From Candidatus Woesearchaeota archaeon (GTDB taxonomy: Archaea > Nanobdellota > Nanobdellia > Woesearchaeales > JAFGLG01), in the NCBI GenBank assembly GCA_016928155.1, contig JAFGLG010000004.1, forward strand, positions 1 to 64,000: DNA of 64,000 bases. Reading direction: 5' to 3'. The position numbers and the translations under genes are program-made. The notes under the pieces are model-generated. The model was not told where the DNA came from. It saw nothing but the letters and a program-made list of their open reading frames with translations, and made no database searches. Every line of letters starts with the position of its first letter. Position 1 is the stretch's first letter. Shown piece by piece: positions 36,301-44,291 of this stretch.

Positions 36301-37967
36301 TATGTGAACAGCAGTTAGGCTGCAACTGGAGATTCATCAACTATGAGAACAGGACAGGCATTGTCAAGCTCTGGGAATATGATGCAGGAGGGACATGGAT
36401 GGAGACCGGATTCTCCATCGGCGATGCCGATGGGGATGGTGATCAGGATATATTTTTTGTCACGAGCGACAATTATCTCACCATCTTGAATGGCTCTGGC
36501 CAGGAGCTCTCACTTGCTCTTCTTCCTGATGAAGGGGGATCTGGCTCGGGGGACAACTATATGCAGGTCCCTGCCCTCGCAGATATGGATTATGATGGCG
36601 ATCTGGAAGTCGTGGCATACCACAGGTATGGTGCTGTGAGCTCATTTGACCTCAATGGCTCAGCATCTGATTGGCCTGCATTGAATGGCAATAATTATCA
36701 CACAGGCGAATATTTAGGATTCAGGATTGATAGTCTTGCATTCAGCCCAGACAAATTCTCCTTGACATATGATGTATTCTGCTTGGCAGAATTCAGCAGC
36801 AATGCATCTGTTGTCAATTTTACTGTAACCTCACCGGAGGGTATTATTATTATTGACAGCCAGCCGGGATCAGCTCTGACCGAGAATGAGTACCGGTCGC
36901 CGGTCTTCCGCATCGACTCATGGGGTGACTACACTTGCCAGGTAGAAGCGGCAGATGCCCAGGGTATATCAATATCAAGACAGATAGAGAAGAAGACAGG
37001 TGTCATCCAGGGTGCGATACCTATGGATTCAGGCGTGCCTTTCTATACGATAAGCACAAATCCATCAGTGAATTGCTATGATCTGAAGGATGGCGAATCA
37101 TGTGAATTCGCATGGAGGACATATGCGACCGGCAATATAGGGTCTGTCTGGGAGTTCTTCGGCATCTTTGAATCAGTCAATTATCCTGGATTCGGACCGC
37201 TAAGCTTCAGCCCTGCATCATTCGCTGTCCTTGATGTCAATTCATCCAACAGCTCCAGTTTCAATATCACAATCACAGAGAGCAAACCATCTGGAAATGG
37301 AAATCAGACTGATGGAGGGTCTCCGGTTATATTGAAAGCAGGATACATACCAGTATGCGGCGACGGCAACTGCGTCACAGGTGAGGACTGCAGGAGATGT
37401 CCGGCTGATTGCGGGGCTTGCCCAAGAGACGAAGATGATGTTACAAAATCAGGTTACATTGAGGAATGTGGTAATAATCTGTGCGGGAATGGAGAGGATT
37501 GCAGGAATTGTCCTAAGGACTGCGGCGCTTGCGAACTGCCGGATATGAAGATTGTTGGGCCGAACAGGGCAGAGCTCGGGGAGCTTATCAGCATCCTGAT
37601 AACTGATATGGAGGATAATCCTCTGGCTTTTGCCGAGATTCAGGTATTATACGATTCAGGAAGATCTGAAAAATACACCACTGATGAATCAGGTAAGCTT
37701 CAGTTCACTGCATCAGAAGAGGGCAATATCCTGCTCAATGCAAAGATGGAAGGCTACAGGGTGGCCAAGAAAAATATGGATATAACCAGCTTGGTCAAAG
37801 CAGAGAAACCAGGGATAATGGCTTTTTTTGCTTCCATGAACTGGTGGTGGCTGATAATACTCATAGTCAGTGGGACAATGATAGGATATTATATGTATAG
37901 TTACAGGAAGAAGACCCAGGATTTCATTGATGACATGGACAAGAAACTGGAGAAGCTGATGAAATGA
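27321..37967 (+). CDS. giant beta-helix surface protein with FG-GAP propeller and C-terminal anchor
   Basis: 3548 aa. Order: signal peptide (residues 9-27, SQYLVIFLALALLSALASA); acidic Asn/Thr/Pro linker; Ca-binding-like DTDDDGDPDVTDCAPYDP (about 140); three right-handed beta-helix modules, each opened by a TLC..GTY..D....G...I..DNV..DCNG cap (about 170, 610, 1970), NosD/pectate-lyase-like; a seven-unit FG-GAP/VCBS region (2615-3130; GDIDNDGDIEVIAYD, GDADGDGDQDIFFV) interrupted by a Cys-rich loop; two CG(D/N)..C..GEDCR.CP.DCGAC repeats (3345-3405); an Ig-like domain; one transmembrane helix (3505-3525) and a charged tail starting YYMYSYRKK. Many N-x-S/T sites suggest glycosylation. Likely adhesion or polysaccharide contact on the cell surface. 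GTG 27309 is an alternative start. Confidence 0.93.
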   Translation: MYKSGKFSQYLVIFLALALLSALASAEFGVIPVENLSDPNLNSSGIPTDNETSPDNPALIPENHEPPVPTPDDPGFLDNTTNDKDNVTINYGNTTVDYGNMTDDDNINASNDSGFGILPVADEEAELPPITGQIIILSPIDTDDDGDPDVTDCAPYDPNILSPRYGLHINRSITLCTGTYNIYDPDNTGIFTFSDNVTLDCNGSVLVGNRTGRGIYLNTKSNINISNCGFRDYTYGFYGYTSSGISVNNTFSDFNSYGFYYYGGSGNRIESSVARNNTNPGFYIYSSSNFNISGSAAYNNNNDGFMISEYSSNVMILNSSSYDNNRYGFSSYSYSATIENSAAYDTKGRQDTGFYLDRSGNRIIGCSAYNNTQYGIYSSYFSSQNLSHNVLMDNRMLDLGLDINSISECNSVIQNNTGSGNRPIMFLNGQSSLEDIEVSQLIMCNADGSNITNVTVYGSGLHDNNWIYLVYTDNAELRDVRSHGNYYGLFADYSNNNIIVDSSFSGSSQYGLFLTNSQNNRVYHNNFSDNHIQASSDHASNIFYSNDSGTPEGNYWSDVFTSYLNITDSNADSYGDTGPHYPYNQENFGNVRGSVADYGPVIDGYSPQPCLRVEADNTVISSDALLCPGTYYVKDADLNGILSITGDNVVIDCNGAVFEGDGYASNRRTRGVRLSGKTNITFIDCDFTRYYYAVSSESSSGINIVDSEMYTNYYAIYTYSSTGLNITNNTLHNNVYGLYSASTYNSIFINNTIRDNSYVDFNFAAGSATHCNNTVLDNTGFSGLPIRYYHDQSLELRDGEYSQLILCNMDNSNITNITINGGYRRNMLSAFFTDYAVFSGIKADSTLNGIYLQYSNDNLITGSSADNFASFGFGLYLSHGNNISNSHADRGGSVTSQGFYLSSSHHNIFSSNNATGNANKGVRVFRSDNNTFVDNNINNNQYGIHINESSLNNFSHSSVQNNTYYDVYIESKNPSNCDNDYTNITISGGHALDYFSAPVSLQDQEFYQIILCGAGGSNLTNLTIDGYSAKNNNGLTLLHSDNSVVQGIRSTGNYNGIRVHDSDNLTIRDSVFESNRYGIYHVLSDNGNITNNTITMNYGSYPYGINLWKSSYNMITGNNIRDSGYSGYSGIILNTGSDKNVIVGNHFRNLSMSSALPGSIRLQLSKDNNVTQNDMQDVNSGIYMYNASGSSVFNNTLLISGYTSYYAFGMERLSRNNNIFGNNLSGWSAGGVYVYNSSSNSIKDVHVKGKSSAYGINSYWSWNNTFSNFSIEKYITGIMLQYSDNNSFSGFSSDNNTKNGLWLSNSKGNRVSDGFLSENNEYDMIIGTVLPEHCNNIVDNITGSGNRPVLFYNSSVHLSNSVASELILCNADYADISNVTILGSDTLQNNYLYIGQTDHAQIEYIRSDGNFYGIYMEYSTDNDFLDSSTYNNYQYNLYAAYSDHNMIHGSASWYPSRTKTSYYIYRSRNNTIAGTSIYNSSSAIYLSHSNDTIIEENDIYQNTYGINLQYSNNNVVLNNNITRQFSYGQYLSSSSGNHIVNNSIYSNLYPIYLTSVSSNNNISYNNVTRNSYGMYTNSPDNIFSHNYIFNNSNYGIEVYGTGYNHIMGNNISMNPMGIYLYYAKDNSVNDNTIYDNTQLDLFLQTSNRTHCQNDIYDNTGSAGRPIFYINDDSALNNADSALLILCGADNATVSNVTVKGSDTIQNNLVYVVRSRDVIFRDVASDNNYFGFYDEYGSGNSYLNCTAVNNSDNGFYLNGNYHTINSSEAISNNYGVYVFYGNGHQLHNNIIADNAEGARIYYSNNSVIAGNNLTDNTNYGIYMRGSIWQRTNFSVHKNNISNSNRGIYFDSIEDSHITNNTIYDNYYGVYVTNSDNLTFYYNSFINNTQQAYASNANNRFYRNSTPHGNYWGDIRQKGLHIVDMDSDNFGDHGMDYPYSQANGGDVNQYVVDYGPMMGDYDSPPCYTPTGDDTMIDFSIVLCRDNYTIADSNSNGLFLISDNVALDCNGSVFSSSSNPANGLGISLWNKRNITIRNCIFRDYSQGIALQYSSNISVINSTIQKNQSTNLQYGIYIYHTNDSVINGTRASGITSNGFRLDNSDRNVIDMFEAVNVTNHGLVIVNSDNNSVTDSVFTGNLNGIYLAAGEHNTISGNLMQENHLYDFNIDYGISACRNNITGNVGSGGRDILFFNGSVSLQNMIASEIILCKADFSDLTNVTILGSDTMKNNGMFIINTSWSSFEDINSSDNYHGLMIYGGTGNDFSGITGSDNADDGLSVSHSDNNSISGSDFSRNIVYGVDLYESDFNYINADCTDNNYGIVIRHSHNNTIDRSVARDNAYRGIELEWSNDNRILDSQIFSNPMGIYLTDVSGTVINDTISCMNSDYDIYERYTIWTFNNSGNNNHCSNVYLWADEGMPLGCTDICGIDSLGMECEIDGSWQDCSDAVWDAGISRMRIQCLSNLGSITKAEFNLTNAEDADTIFFGPNFTSYFGGYYEYDNADYIVRESGDWFASAACYDDYGYNASFNQTWYVPFGELVPYLVNPVSNSEIAQYAYEDIRIGVRCEGGECGDIRATLDPRNDSANIRGQSAGSSQDKGNGPVTAAFHVNSYAPSLKWTSADMGHVSDSALVVEEINGRFFVFGTIYDDPYDTIFALDAADGRSVWNYSTQEQGCIATTPVAGDIDNDGDIEVIAYDWCGYIYILNAEDGTEELLAYDEDFWGGYSAPSLYDIDGDSYLEIFLPNDGGGPSGYGTEIKVMNYTGEYEMVMDSNMSSLVYYLETMASFGDIDLDDEPEIVVASGRYVFAYDSDGSKLWQFDSQGISEFWYTSAIIGDFDLDGSEEVAVSGNSYFYILNGSNGALLDKKGVYSGYNQIAVGNLNGNEYPDIVVGDDSAVTVYAFEYKPGEFVTGGCSGFATPCSLIYSCGPVCKSSYCESQEGCECTACIIIKSDNATENCNSSGEGDDVNTTAPIPIRNQECSGNAIQCDSFLDPVLCEQQLGCNWRFINYENRTGIVKLWEYDAGGTWMETGFSIGDADGDGDQDIFFVTSDNYLTILNGSGQELSLALLPDEGGSGSGDNYMQVPALADMDYDGDLEVVAYHRYGAVSSFDLNGSASDWPALNGNNYHTGEYLGFRIDSLAFSPDKFSLTYDVFCLAEFSSNASVVNFTVTSPEGIIIIDSQPGSALTENEYRSPVFRIDSWGDYTCQVEAADAQGISISRQIEKKTGVIQGAIPMDSGVPFYTISTNPSVNCYDLKDGESCEFAWRTYATGNIGSVWEFFGIFESVNYPGFGPLSFSPASFAVLDVNSSNSSSFNITITESKPSGNGNQTDGGSPVILKAGYIPVCGDGNCVTGEDCRRCPADCGACPRDEDDVTKSGYIEECGNNLCGNGEDCRNCPKDCGACELPDMKIVGPNRAELGELISILITDMEDNPLAFAEIQVLYDSGRSEKYTTDESGKLQFTASEEGNILLNAKMEGYRVAKKNMDITSLVKAEKPGIMAFFASMNWWWLIILIVSGTMIGYYMYSYRKKTQDFIDDMDKKLEKLMK

Positions 37968-38010
37968 CAAAAATGAATCTTAAAATGAATCTTGATTTGA
38001 GGGGAGTGAT

Positions 38011-41000
38011 TTGATACTTATCAGGCCATTGTTTGTCTTATTGTTCGGGATTCTCATAGCATTGGCCATGTTCTCGCCTCTGTTCAGCAGTCCGACTGGC
38101 ATGGGTTTTGGGATTATGCCTGTAACTGAGGATTCAACAGATGATATTGCAGTTTCAGATGATTTATTCTTGAACAGCACAGGAGAAAACAACACAGAAC
38201 CTGATAGGCCAGATGGATCCGATGTGGATATGGCAGCAAAGCTGTCAGATGATGATCTGACAGATGAAGAACTTGGAGGACAAGAGACTGGAGTTGAGCA
38301 GGAAGAAGTATCATCCCTCACTTTTGTTCATCAAGGGTTCGGTGTCATGGATCTTCCCACACATTCTGCACCTTTGCTAAAATCCCAGTACAGCACAAAC
38401 CATACTGACGAATACCTGATATGCTACAATCAGTCGACAGATGATTCTGACGGGAACAATGTAACAAATATCTATAATTTTATGCTTCATGACAAAAGCC
38501 TCTTCTCATTGATCATGCCTTTTGACACTAATTCCACTACTAACACAAGAGATTATTCCCCTTATGGGAATGATGGAACATTAGGCTCAGGCAGCAATGC
38601 TCCTGAATGGATTGAAGCTGGTTTTGTTGGCGGAGCTTACAGGTTTGATGGCAATGATTATATCAATCTTACAGGCTCTATTCCGGCTCTTGAAGGTGAG
38701 AGCTTCACTATCGAGGTTTGGGTGAATGGGAGTGATTGGAATTGCCCGACGAGCTGGTGTCCGATTGTCACCCAGATAGGCCCGGGTTATGAAGGGTACT
38801 CATTATACATTTATTTTGATGGATCACATGGATATCCATCATTCTTTGCATATGACGGGGTGGACTCTGCATCAATCAGTTCCTCTATATCTATCGCGAC
38901 AGGTGGCTGGCACCATCTGGCTGCTTTGGGAGACGGATCCAATATCACTCTTTTTGTGGATGGACAGCTGGAAGCATCCGATGTCTATCCGGGTTCAGGC
39001 TGGTCAGCCACGCCATCAATAGGTTATGATCCGGTGTCTCCAGAGTATTTTAGGGGATCGATCGATGAGGTCAGGGTATGGGACCGCCCCCTGAGCAGTG
39101 AGCAGATTTCTGAGAATTACAATAGCGGCTCTGGCAGGTTTGACAGGATAGTTGCAGAAGAGACTGAAGTGGGAGATATCTGGACATGCAATGTCACGCC
39201 GAATGATGATACTGGTGACGGCACGACTCTCACGAGCAATTCAGTGACCATAACACAGATCCCTTGCTTGAATATAAGCGGGGATGATATCATAATAGCA
39301 AGAAGCAGTACCCTCTGCAGCGCTGAATATCATATCGATGATTCGGACAGCAATGGGGCCGTGCATGTTGGCGCAGACAATATTGAGATTGACTGCAATG
39401 GTTCGAGACTGATTGGGAGCGATTCAGGATTGGGTTTCAACATATCTGATTTCGAGAATGTGACAATTAGGGATTGCATCATTGCAAACTATTCATGGGA
39501 TATCTTCTCAGAGAATTCGAGCAATCTTGTTATTATGCATTCAAGGCTTAATGGATCGGTCTTTGTCAACTGGACTGAGGGCTCGACATTGGATCTTATC
39601 AACACATCGTCAAAGACAAATAGTGTGAACGGAAACGCTGTGCTCAATAAGACCTGGTACTACCAGACATATGTGTCCCATTATGGAACTCCCCTACCAG
39701 GAGCCTCGGCAAATATCAGTGATATAGATAGTGTCATGATAGCCTCTGACATCACAGACATCACTGGTTACACCGCTGCAAGGACTCTGAGTGAATATGT
39801 GCAGGATTCTGTCTCCATAAAATATTACAGCAATTATTCGGTGAATATCAGTTTTGGAGAGAATCTTGTCCTGGGTGATGAATTCAACATGACACATAAT
39901 CACGTGCATTCTGTCGATATCCCGTGTATTTATCCTTTTGATGGGCTGATAATCAATTCAGATACATTGCTTTGTTCCGGATCATATGACCTCGCTGATA
40001 CAGGGAACAATGGTTTGGTAATAATGAACAGGAGTAATATCATATTGGACTGCAATGGCTCCTCTTTCAGGGGTACAGATTCAGGTTATGCGATATATTC
40101 TTACAGGAAAAACAGCACTGTCATCAGGAACTGCATCCTGAGGGATTATGATTATGGGGTCTATATCAATGGAGGATCCGGGATAAAAATTGAGAACATG
40201 ACTTCTTATGATAATTACTATTATGGTTATTACCTGAATAATTTGCAGAACATCTCAGTGAGTGATTCGATCGCTTCAGGCAACAGGGTCTGGGGATTCA
40301 GGTTTAATAATATCGATGATGGTGTTTTCACTAATCTCAATGCGACTGGAAGCAATGTCTTTGGATTTAGTTTTGAACAGTGTGATAATAATCTTATAAG
40401 TCACTGCAAAGCATATGATAATGACAATAGCGGTTTCCATATTTGGTATAGCAATAATAACAATATCACGAATTGCAGGTCATTTGGCAATATTGATGGC
40501 CAACAATTTGATCTCTCCTATTCTTCAAACAATACATTATCATATTCCACTGCAGTTGGTAATGGGGGGTTGTTCTCTTCAGGTGTATATATAAACACCC
40601 CGAATTTCGGTCCGCATGGAGGCAATACTGTTTACAGATGCAATATCAGTAATGCAGCCAGGGGCATTGTTCTTGCCAATAATATCATCGACAATAAGAT
40701 CATCAGCTGTAATGTTTTTGGTAATAGTCGTCATGGGATTGAGATAAGCAGGACAAACCATACGCAGATAATAAATGCATCTTCTTATGGGAATGGGATG
40801 AATGGCCTTTATTCTTCAGGATATAATCTGACCGTGATAGATTCTGGATTCAGGGACAACAGTGATAATGGGATGTATTTCGCAAATGCTGATCAGGGCC
40901 ATATCTCCAATTCGGATGCATGCAGCAATCTTGACGATGGTATCCGGGTATACAGGTCAAAAAATATGACATTCACAGATGTCACAACCGATAATAACAA

Positions 41001-42102
41001 TAATGGATTTTATGTCATGGATTTATCTGCTGATATCAATATAACGAATTCCTCAATCAGCAATAATACACTGTATGGGATCTGGTTCCGGAATAGTTCA
41101 GACAATAATATCTATTCCAATCATTTCATAAACAACACAATACAGGCATCATCAGACAACATCACAAACCGATTTTATGAGAACTCCACAGGAACCCCGA
41201 GAGGCAACTATTGGGATGACATATTCGAGAATGATATTCTCATATCAGATATGGACCATGATGGCTTCGGTGATTCAGGCGATGAGTATCCTTATAATGG
41301 GACAAACAGGGGTGAGGTTTCAGGATTGGTCAATGATTATGGTCCGATGATTGGGGTGAGCAGCTACTGCGGGGACAATGTATGTGATCCTGATGAATCC
41401 TGCAGCTCCTGCCCTGAAGACTGCGGGAAATGCCCTACAGGAGGCTCTCCGATCGTCCTCAAAGGTCCGGGCACTTATTTTCCATGGTGCGGCGATAATA
41501 TCTGTAATGATGGTGAGACATGTGCCATCTGCCCGCAGGACTGCGGCAATTGCAATGATGGTGATGGGGGAGGAGGTTATATAGAGATATGCGGGAATAA
41601 CCTATGCGGCAACAGCGAGCACTGCGGTAATTGCCCGGCGGATTGCGGAGAATGCATCCTTCCCAAGATCAGGATAATATCTCCGGAAAAGGCCTTTGTT
41701 AAGGATGTCTTTGAGATAAGAGTGGTGGACATGTCAGACATGCCGGTGCCTTATGCTGAGGTGACTGCTGTGTATGAATCAGGTGCAAGCGAAAGATTCA
41801 CAGTGAACAATAATGGCATCTATTATTTTGAGGCAAAGGAATCAGGCCTGGTCCTTTTCAATGCATTCAAGACAGGATATCAGGCTGCAAAGATGGACAT
41901 AGGCATAGAGGATATCCAGAAACCTGTGATTATCCCTCCTACATTCTACGAGAAGGTATCAGCCATAAATTGGTGGTTCCTTATCCTTGTAGTGTTTCTG
42001 ATTGTCGGGAATATCAGCTATTACATATACAGCTACAGGCAGAGAGCCACAGATGAGATAGAAAGGATTGAGAAAAAACTTGAGGAGCTGAGCAGGGAAT
42101 GA
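38011..42102 (+). CDS. beta-helix surface protein with LamG domain and C-terminal anchor
   Basis: 1363 aa, start TTG behind GAGGGGAGTGAT. Signal-like N-terminus (PLFVLLFGILIALAMF); LamG/concanavalin domain at about 165-370 (SPYGNDGTLGSGSNAPEW, GGAYRFDGNDYINL, GSIDEVRVWDRPLSSEQI); two beta-helix modules each opened by the same TLC....Y...D..NNG cap as in the preceding protein; an NYWDDIF...DHDGFGDSGDEYPYNG closing unit (split); three CG..(V/I/L)C...E.C..CP.DCG.C repeats (about 1117-1210); an Ig-like domain; one transmembrane helix; tail YYIYSYRQRATDEIERIEKK. 43 bp after the giant gene, so the two are probably one transcription unit and related by duplication of modules. Confidence 0.92.
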   Translation: MILIRPLFVLLFGILIALAMFSPLFSSPTGMGFGIMPVTEDSTDDIAVSDDLFLNSTGENNTEPDRPDGSDVDMAAKLSDDDLTDEELGGQETGVEQEEVSSLTFVHQGFGVMDLPTHSAPLLKSQYSTNHTDEYLICYNQSTDDSDGNNVTNIYNFMLHDKSLFSLIMPFDTNSTTNTRDYSPYGNDGTLGSGSNAPEWIEAGFVGGAYRFDGNDYINLTGSIPALEGESFTIEVWVNGSDWNCPTSWCPIVTQIGPGYEGYSLYIYFDGSHGYPSFFAYDGVDSASISSSISIATGGWHHLAALGDGSNITLFVDGQLEASDVYPGSGWSATPSIGYDPVSPEYFRGSIDEVRVWDRPLSSEQISENYNSGSGRFDRIVAEETEVGDIWTCNVTPNDDTGDGTTLTSNSVTITQIPCLNISGDDIIIARSSTLCSAEYHIDDSDSNGAVHVGADNIEIDCNGSRLIGSDSGLGFNISDFENVTIRDCIIANYSWDIFSENSSNLVIMHSRLNGSVFVNWTEGSTLDLINTSSKTNSVNGNAVLNKTWYYQTYVSHYGTPLPGASANISDIDSVMIASDITDITGYTAARTLSEYVQDSVSIKYYSNYSVNISFGENLVLGDEFNMTHNHVHSVDIPCIYPFDGLIINSDTLLCSGSYDLADTGNNGLVIMNRSNIILDCNGSSFRGTDSGYAIYSYRKNSTVIRNCILRDYDYGVYINGGSGIKIENMTSYDNYYYGYYLNNLQNISVSDSIASGNRVWGFRFNNIDDGVFTNLNATGSNVFGFSFEQCDNNLISHCKAYDNDNSGFHIWYSNNNNITNCRSFGNIDGQQFDLSYSSNNTLSYSTAVGNGGLFSSGVYINTPNFGPHGGNTVYRCNISNAARGIVLANNIIDNKIISCNVFGNSRHGIEISRTNHTQIINASSYGNGMNGLYSSGYNLTVIDSGFRDNSDNGMYFANADQGHISNSDACSNLDDGIRVYRSKNMTFTDVTTDNNNNGFYVMDLSADINITNSSISNNTLYGIWFRNSSDNNIYSNHFINNTIQASSDNITNRFYENSTGTPRGNYWDDIFENDILISDMDHDGFGDSGDEYPYNGTNRGEVSGLVNDYGPMIGVSSYCGDNVCDPDESCSSCPEDCGKCPTGGSPIVLKGPGTYFPWCGDNICNDGETCAICPQDCGNCNDGDGGGGYIEICGNNLCGNSEHCGNCPADCGECILPKIRIISPEKAFVKDVFEIRVVDMSDMPVPYAEVTAVYESGASERFTVNNNGIYYFEAKESGLVLFNAFKTGYQAAKMDIGIEDIQKPVIIPPTFYEKVSAINWWFLILVVFLIVGNISYYIYSYRQRATDEIERIEKKLEELSRE

Positions 42103-42293
42103 CATCGATAAAAAGGAAGCTTTACAGGAGAGGATCCAGCTTTGAGACAACCATACCCATGCCTCTTCTGTTCGCCCTGGACAGGGATAAGAAACATAAT
42201 GTCATATTCAATTATGAGAAAGAGACCAATCGATGGTACCTCGAGTTTGAGACCTCAGATAAGAGGCCTAAGAAGGATAAGGAGAAAAAATGA
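42099..42293 (+). CDS. AbrB-like DNA-binding mini protein
   Basis: 64 aa. KRKLYRRGSSFETTIPMPLL is the AbrB/SpoVT swapped-hairpin pattern (xRGxSxxVTIPxxLL); a Lys-rich tail follows. The ATG overlaps the surface protein stop (ATGA). Small AbrB proteins act as regulators or antitoxins; no partner toxin is adjacent. It may regulate the surface-protein operon. Confidence 0.7.
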   Translation: MTSIKRKLYRRGSSFETTIPMPLLFALDRDKKHNVIFNYEKETNRWYLEFETSDKRPKKDKEKK

Positions 42294-42673
42294 AGGAATT
42301 CCAGGAATTGTTGGATGTTGTAGAGAAGCTTCATGGCCCTGATGGCTGTGAATGGGACAAGAGACAGACATTAGAGTCATTCTATCCTTTCATCCTTGAG
42401 GAGGCAGAAGAGGTCGTGGAAGCCATCGGTAAGGAGGATCCTGAAGCGATGAAAGAGGAGCTCGGTGATCTTCTCTGGAACATACTTTTCGCCTGCAAGC
42501 TTGCCCAGAAGCAGGATCTCTTCAGTATTGAGGATGTTCTGATAGCTTCGAGAGACAAGATGATCAGGCGCCACCCTCATGTATTCAGCGATGAGAAGAC
42601 AAAGGATATTGATAAGATAAAGGAGAGGTGGCAGGAGATTAAGAAGGAGGAAAAATGGAAGAGAAAAAATTGA
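42290..42673 (+). CDS. mazG: MazG-family nucleotide pyrophosphohydrolase
   Basis: 127 aa single-domain MazG. LHGPDGCEWDKRQTLESFYP, the metal-binding ExxE...ExxD: ILEEAEEVVEAI and EELGDLLWNILF, then RDKMIRRHPHVF. Hydrolyses non-canonical or excess NTPs. Overlaps its neighbours at both ends (4 bp upstream, 19 bp downstream). Confidence 0.93.
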   Translation: MKEFQELLDVVEKLHGPDGCEWDKRQTLESFYPFILEEAEEVVEAIGKEDPEAMKEELGDLLWNILFACKLAQKQDLFSIEDVLIASRDKMIRRHPHVFSDEKTKDIDKIKERWQEIKKEEKWKRKN

Positions 42674-43929
42674 GGATTACATTTCATGGGGCTGCACAGG
42701 AAGTAGGAAGGTCTTGCATTGAGGTTGCATCAGACAACTATCGCATCATCTTTGATGCAGGCATCAAGTTCGGCGAGGAAGGCACAGAATATCCTGTGAA
42801 GATGAAGGATGTAGACAAGATTGATGCAGTGTTCGTGAGCCATGCTCATCTCGACCACACTGGATATCTTCCGCATCTTATGAAGGCAGGACTTGACTGC
42901 CCAGTATATATGACGCATGGCACAAGGGTTCTCACAAAGATATTGCTTAAGGATTCATATGGCATTGATCTGCTGAAGAACCAGCTTCAGTATCACAAGG
43001 CTGATATGAAGCGGGTATTTTCCAGGACAAAGATTCTCGATTATGGAAGGGAAGAGCTGCAGGAAAGCATGAGGTTCAGGATGGATAGTGCGGGCCATAT
43101 CCCTGGCAGTGCTATCACGACAGTTGATATGGATGGCAGGAAGATAATGTACACAGGTGACATCAGGCTGAGCGATACTCTTCTGCTGGAGAAGGCGAAT
43201 GTGCAGGGCAGTCCTGATGTCCTCATCTGCGAGACGACTTATGGGAACAAGTTGCAGAATGACAGGCAGGGCGAGATCAGGGAATTCATCCAGGCGATCA
43301 GGAAGACTTTAAAGGATGGCGGTTCAGTGATAATCCCTGTCTTTGCAGTCGGCAGGGCTCAGGAAGTGATCATGATGATCTATGATAAGTTCAATGTGCC
43401 GGTCTACATGGACGGCATGGGGATTGAGGTGTGCGAGAAGATGCTGGCAATGCCTGAATTTGTCAGGGACAAGAGCCTTCTCAAGACCGCTTTCAGCAGA
43501 GTGAAGGTCATCAAGAGCTGGAAGGATAGGAAGGATGTCATGAAGGAGAAGGCAATATTCGTGACAACATCGGGGATGCTCACCGGTGGCCCTGTGATAG
43601 AATATCTCAAGCATCATTACTTTGACGAGCGCACAGCCATCTTCCTCACAGGCTACCAGGTTGAAGGCACTAATGGGAGGACATTGCTTGAAGAGGGAAA
43701 GGTCTCTCTTGATGGCATGACTGTTAAGGTGAAATGCAAAGTGAGGAAATTTGATTTTTCAGCCCATGCTGACTCAAAGGCATTGAAGGATATGATACTG
43801 AAATTGAGGCCGAAACACCTCTGCCTCGTCCATGGCGAGCCGGAATCTGGCCAGGCAATCAAGGATTTTGCAGAGAAGAGAGGGATGAAAGTGTATCTCC
43901 AGAAACCAGGAGACACGATAAGGATATAG
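42655..43929 (+). CDS. metallo-beta-lactamase/beta-CASP RNase (aCPSF2-like)
   Basis: 424 aa without N-terminal KH domains. Motifs: AAQEVGRSCIEV, VSHAHLDHTGYLPHL (motif 2 HxHxDH), AGHIPGSA, YTGDI (motif 4), then beta-CASP: ICETTYGNK, PVFAVGRAQEVIMMI, TTSGMLTGGPV, and LVHGEPE. Fits the archaeal CPSF2/RNase J-like group acting on mRNA 5' or 3' ends. Start overlaps MazG by 19 bp. Confidence 0.93.
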   Translation: MEEKKLRITFHGAAQEVGRSCIEVASDNYRIIFDAGIKFGEEGTEYPVKMKDVDKIDAVFVSHAHLDHTGYLPHLMKAGLDCPVYMTHGTRVLTKILLKDSYGIDLLKNQLQYHKADMKRVFSRTKILDYGREELQESMRFRMDSAGHIPGSAITTVDMDGRKIMYTGDIRLSDTLLLEKANVQGSPDVLICETTYGNKLQNDRQGEIREFIQAIRKTLKDGGSVIIPVFAVGRAQEVIMMIYDKFNVPVYMDGMGIEVCEKMLAMPEFVRDKSLLKTAFSRVKVIKSWKDRKDVMKEKAIFVTTSGMLTGGPVIEYLKHHYFDERTAIFLTGYQVEGTNGRTLLEEGKVSLDGMTVKVKCKVRKFDFSAHADSKALKDMILKLRPKHLCLVHGEPESGQAIKDFAEKRGMKVYLQKPGDTIRI

Positions 43930-43940
43930 AGGTGATCATG

Positions 43941-44291
43941 ATGCTGAAGGAGATAAAGAGGATTTTTGAGAAGAGGAAGCAGAACCTCCAGAAGAGGCTC
44001 TCTAATAGGATCAGCCCAAAGGATAAGTTCAAGACAGAGGGGGCGATTGAGGAGATTGATATGTTCATCTCTACCCTGGATCACTTCCATGATTACTTGT
44101 CGAAGCAGAAGCTTCTTTCTGATCATCTTGATGATTATCACGAGAAGTCAGGCATTAAGGAGATTTTCAGGAAGCTCATGAGGGAGAAGCAGGACAGGTA
44201 TGACAATATCAAGAAAGGCCTGCCCCATACCAAGCTGACTGATATTGACACATCGATTGATATACCCGAGCCGGAAGAGGTAAGAAAATGA
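43941..44291 (+). CDS. hypothetical coiled-coil protein
   Basis: 116 aa, Lys/Glu-rich helices throughout (MLKEIKRIFEKRKQNLQKRL), ends with an acidic IDIPEPEEVRK. GAGGTGAT (43929-43936) is placed for ATG 43941; ATG 43938 is possible. Its stop overlaps the P-type ATPase start by 4 bp. Function unknown; may associate with the RNase upstream. Confidence 0.65.
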   Translation: MLKEIKRIFEKRKQNLQKRLSNRISPKDKFKTEGAIEEIDMFISTLDHFHDYLSKQKLLSDHLDDYHEKSGIKEIFRKLMREKQDRYDNIKKGLPHTKLTDIDTSIDIPEPEEVRK

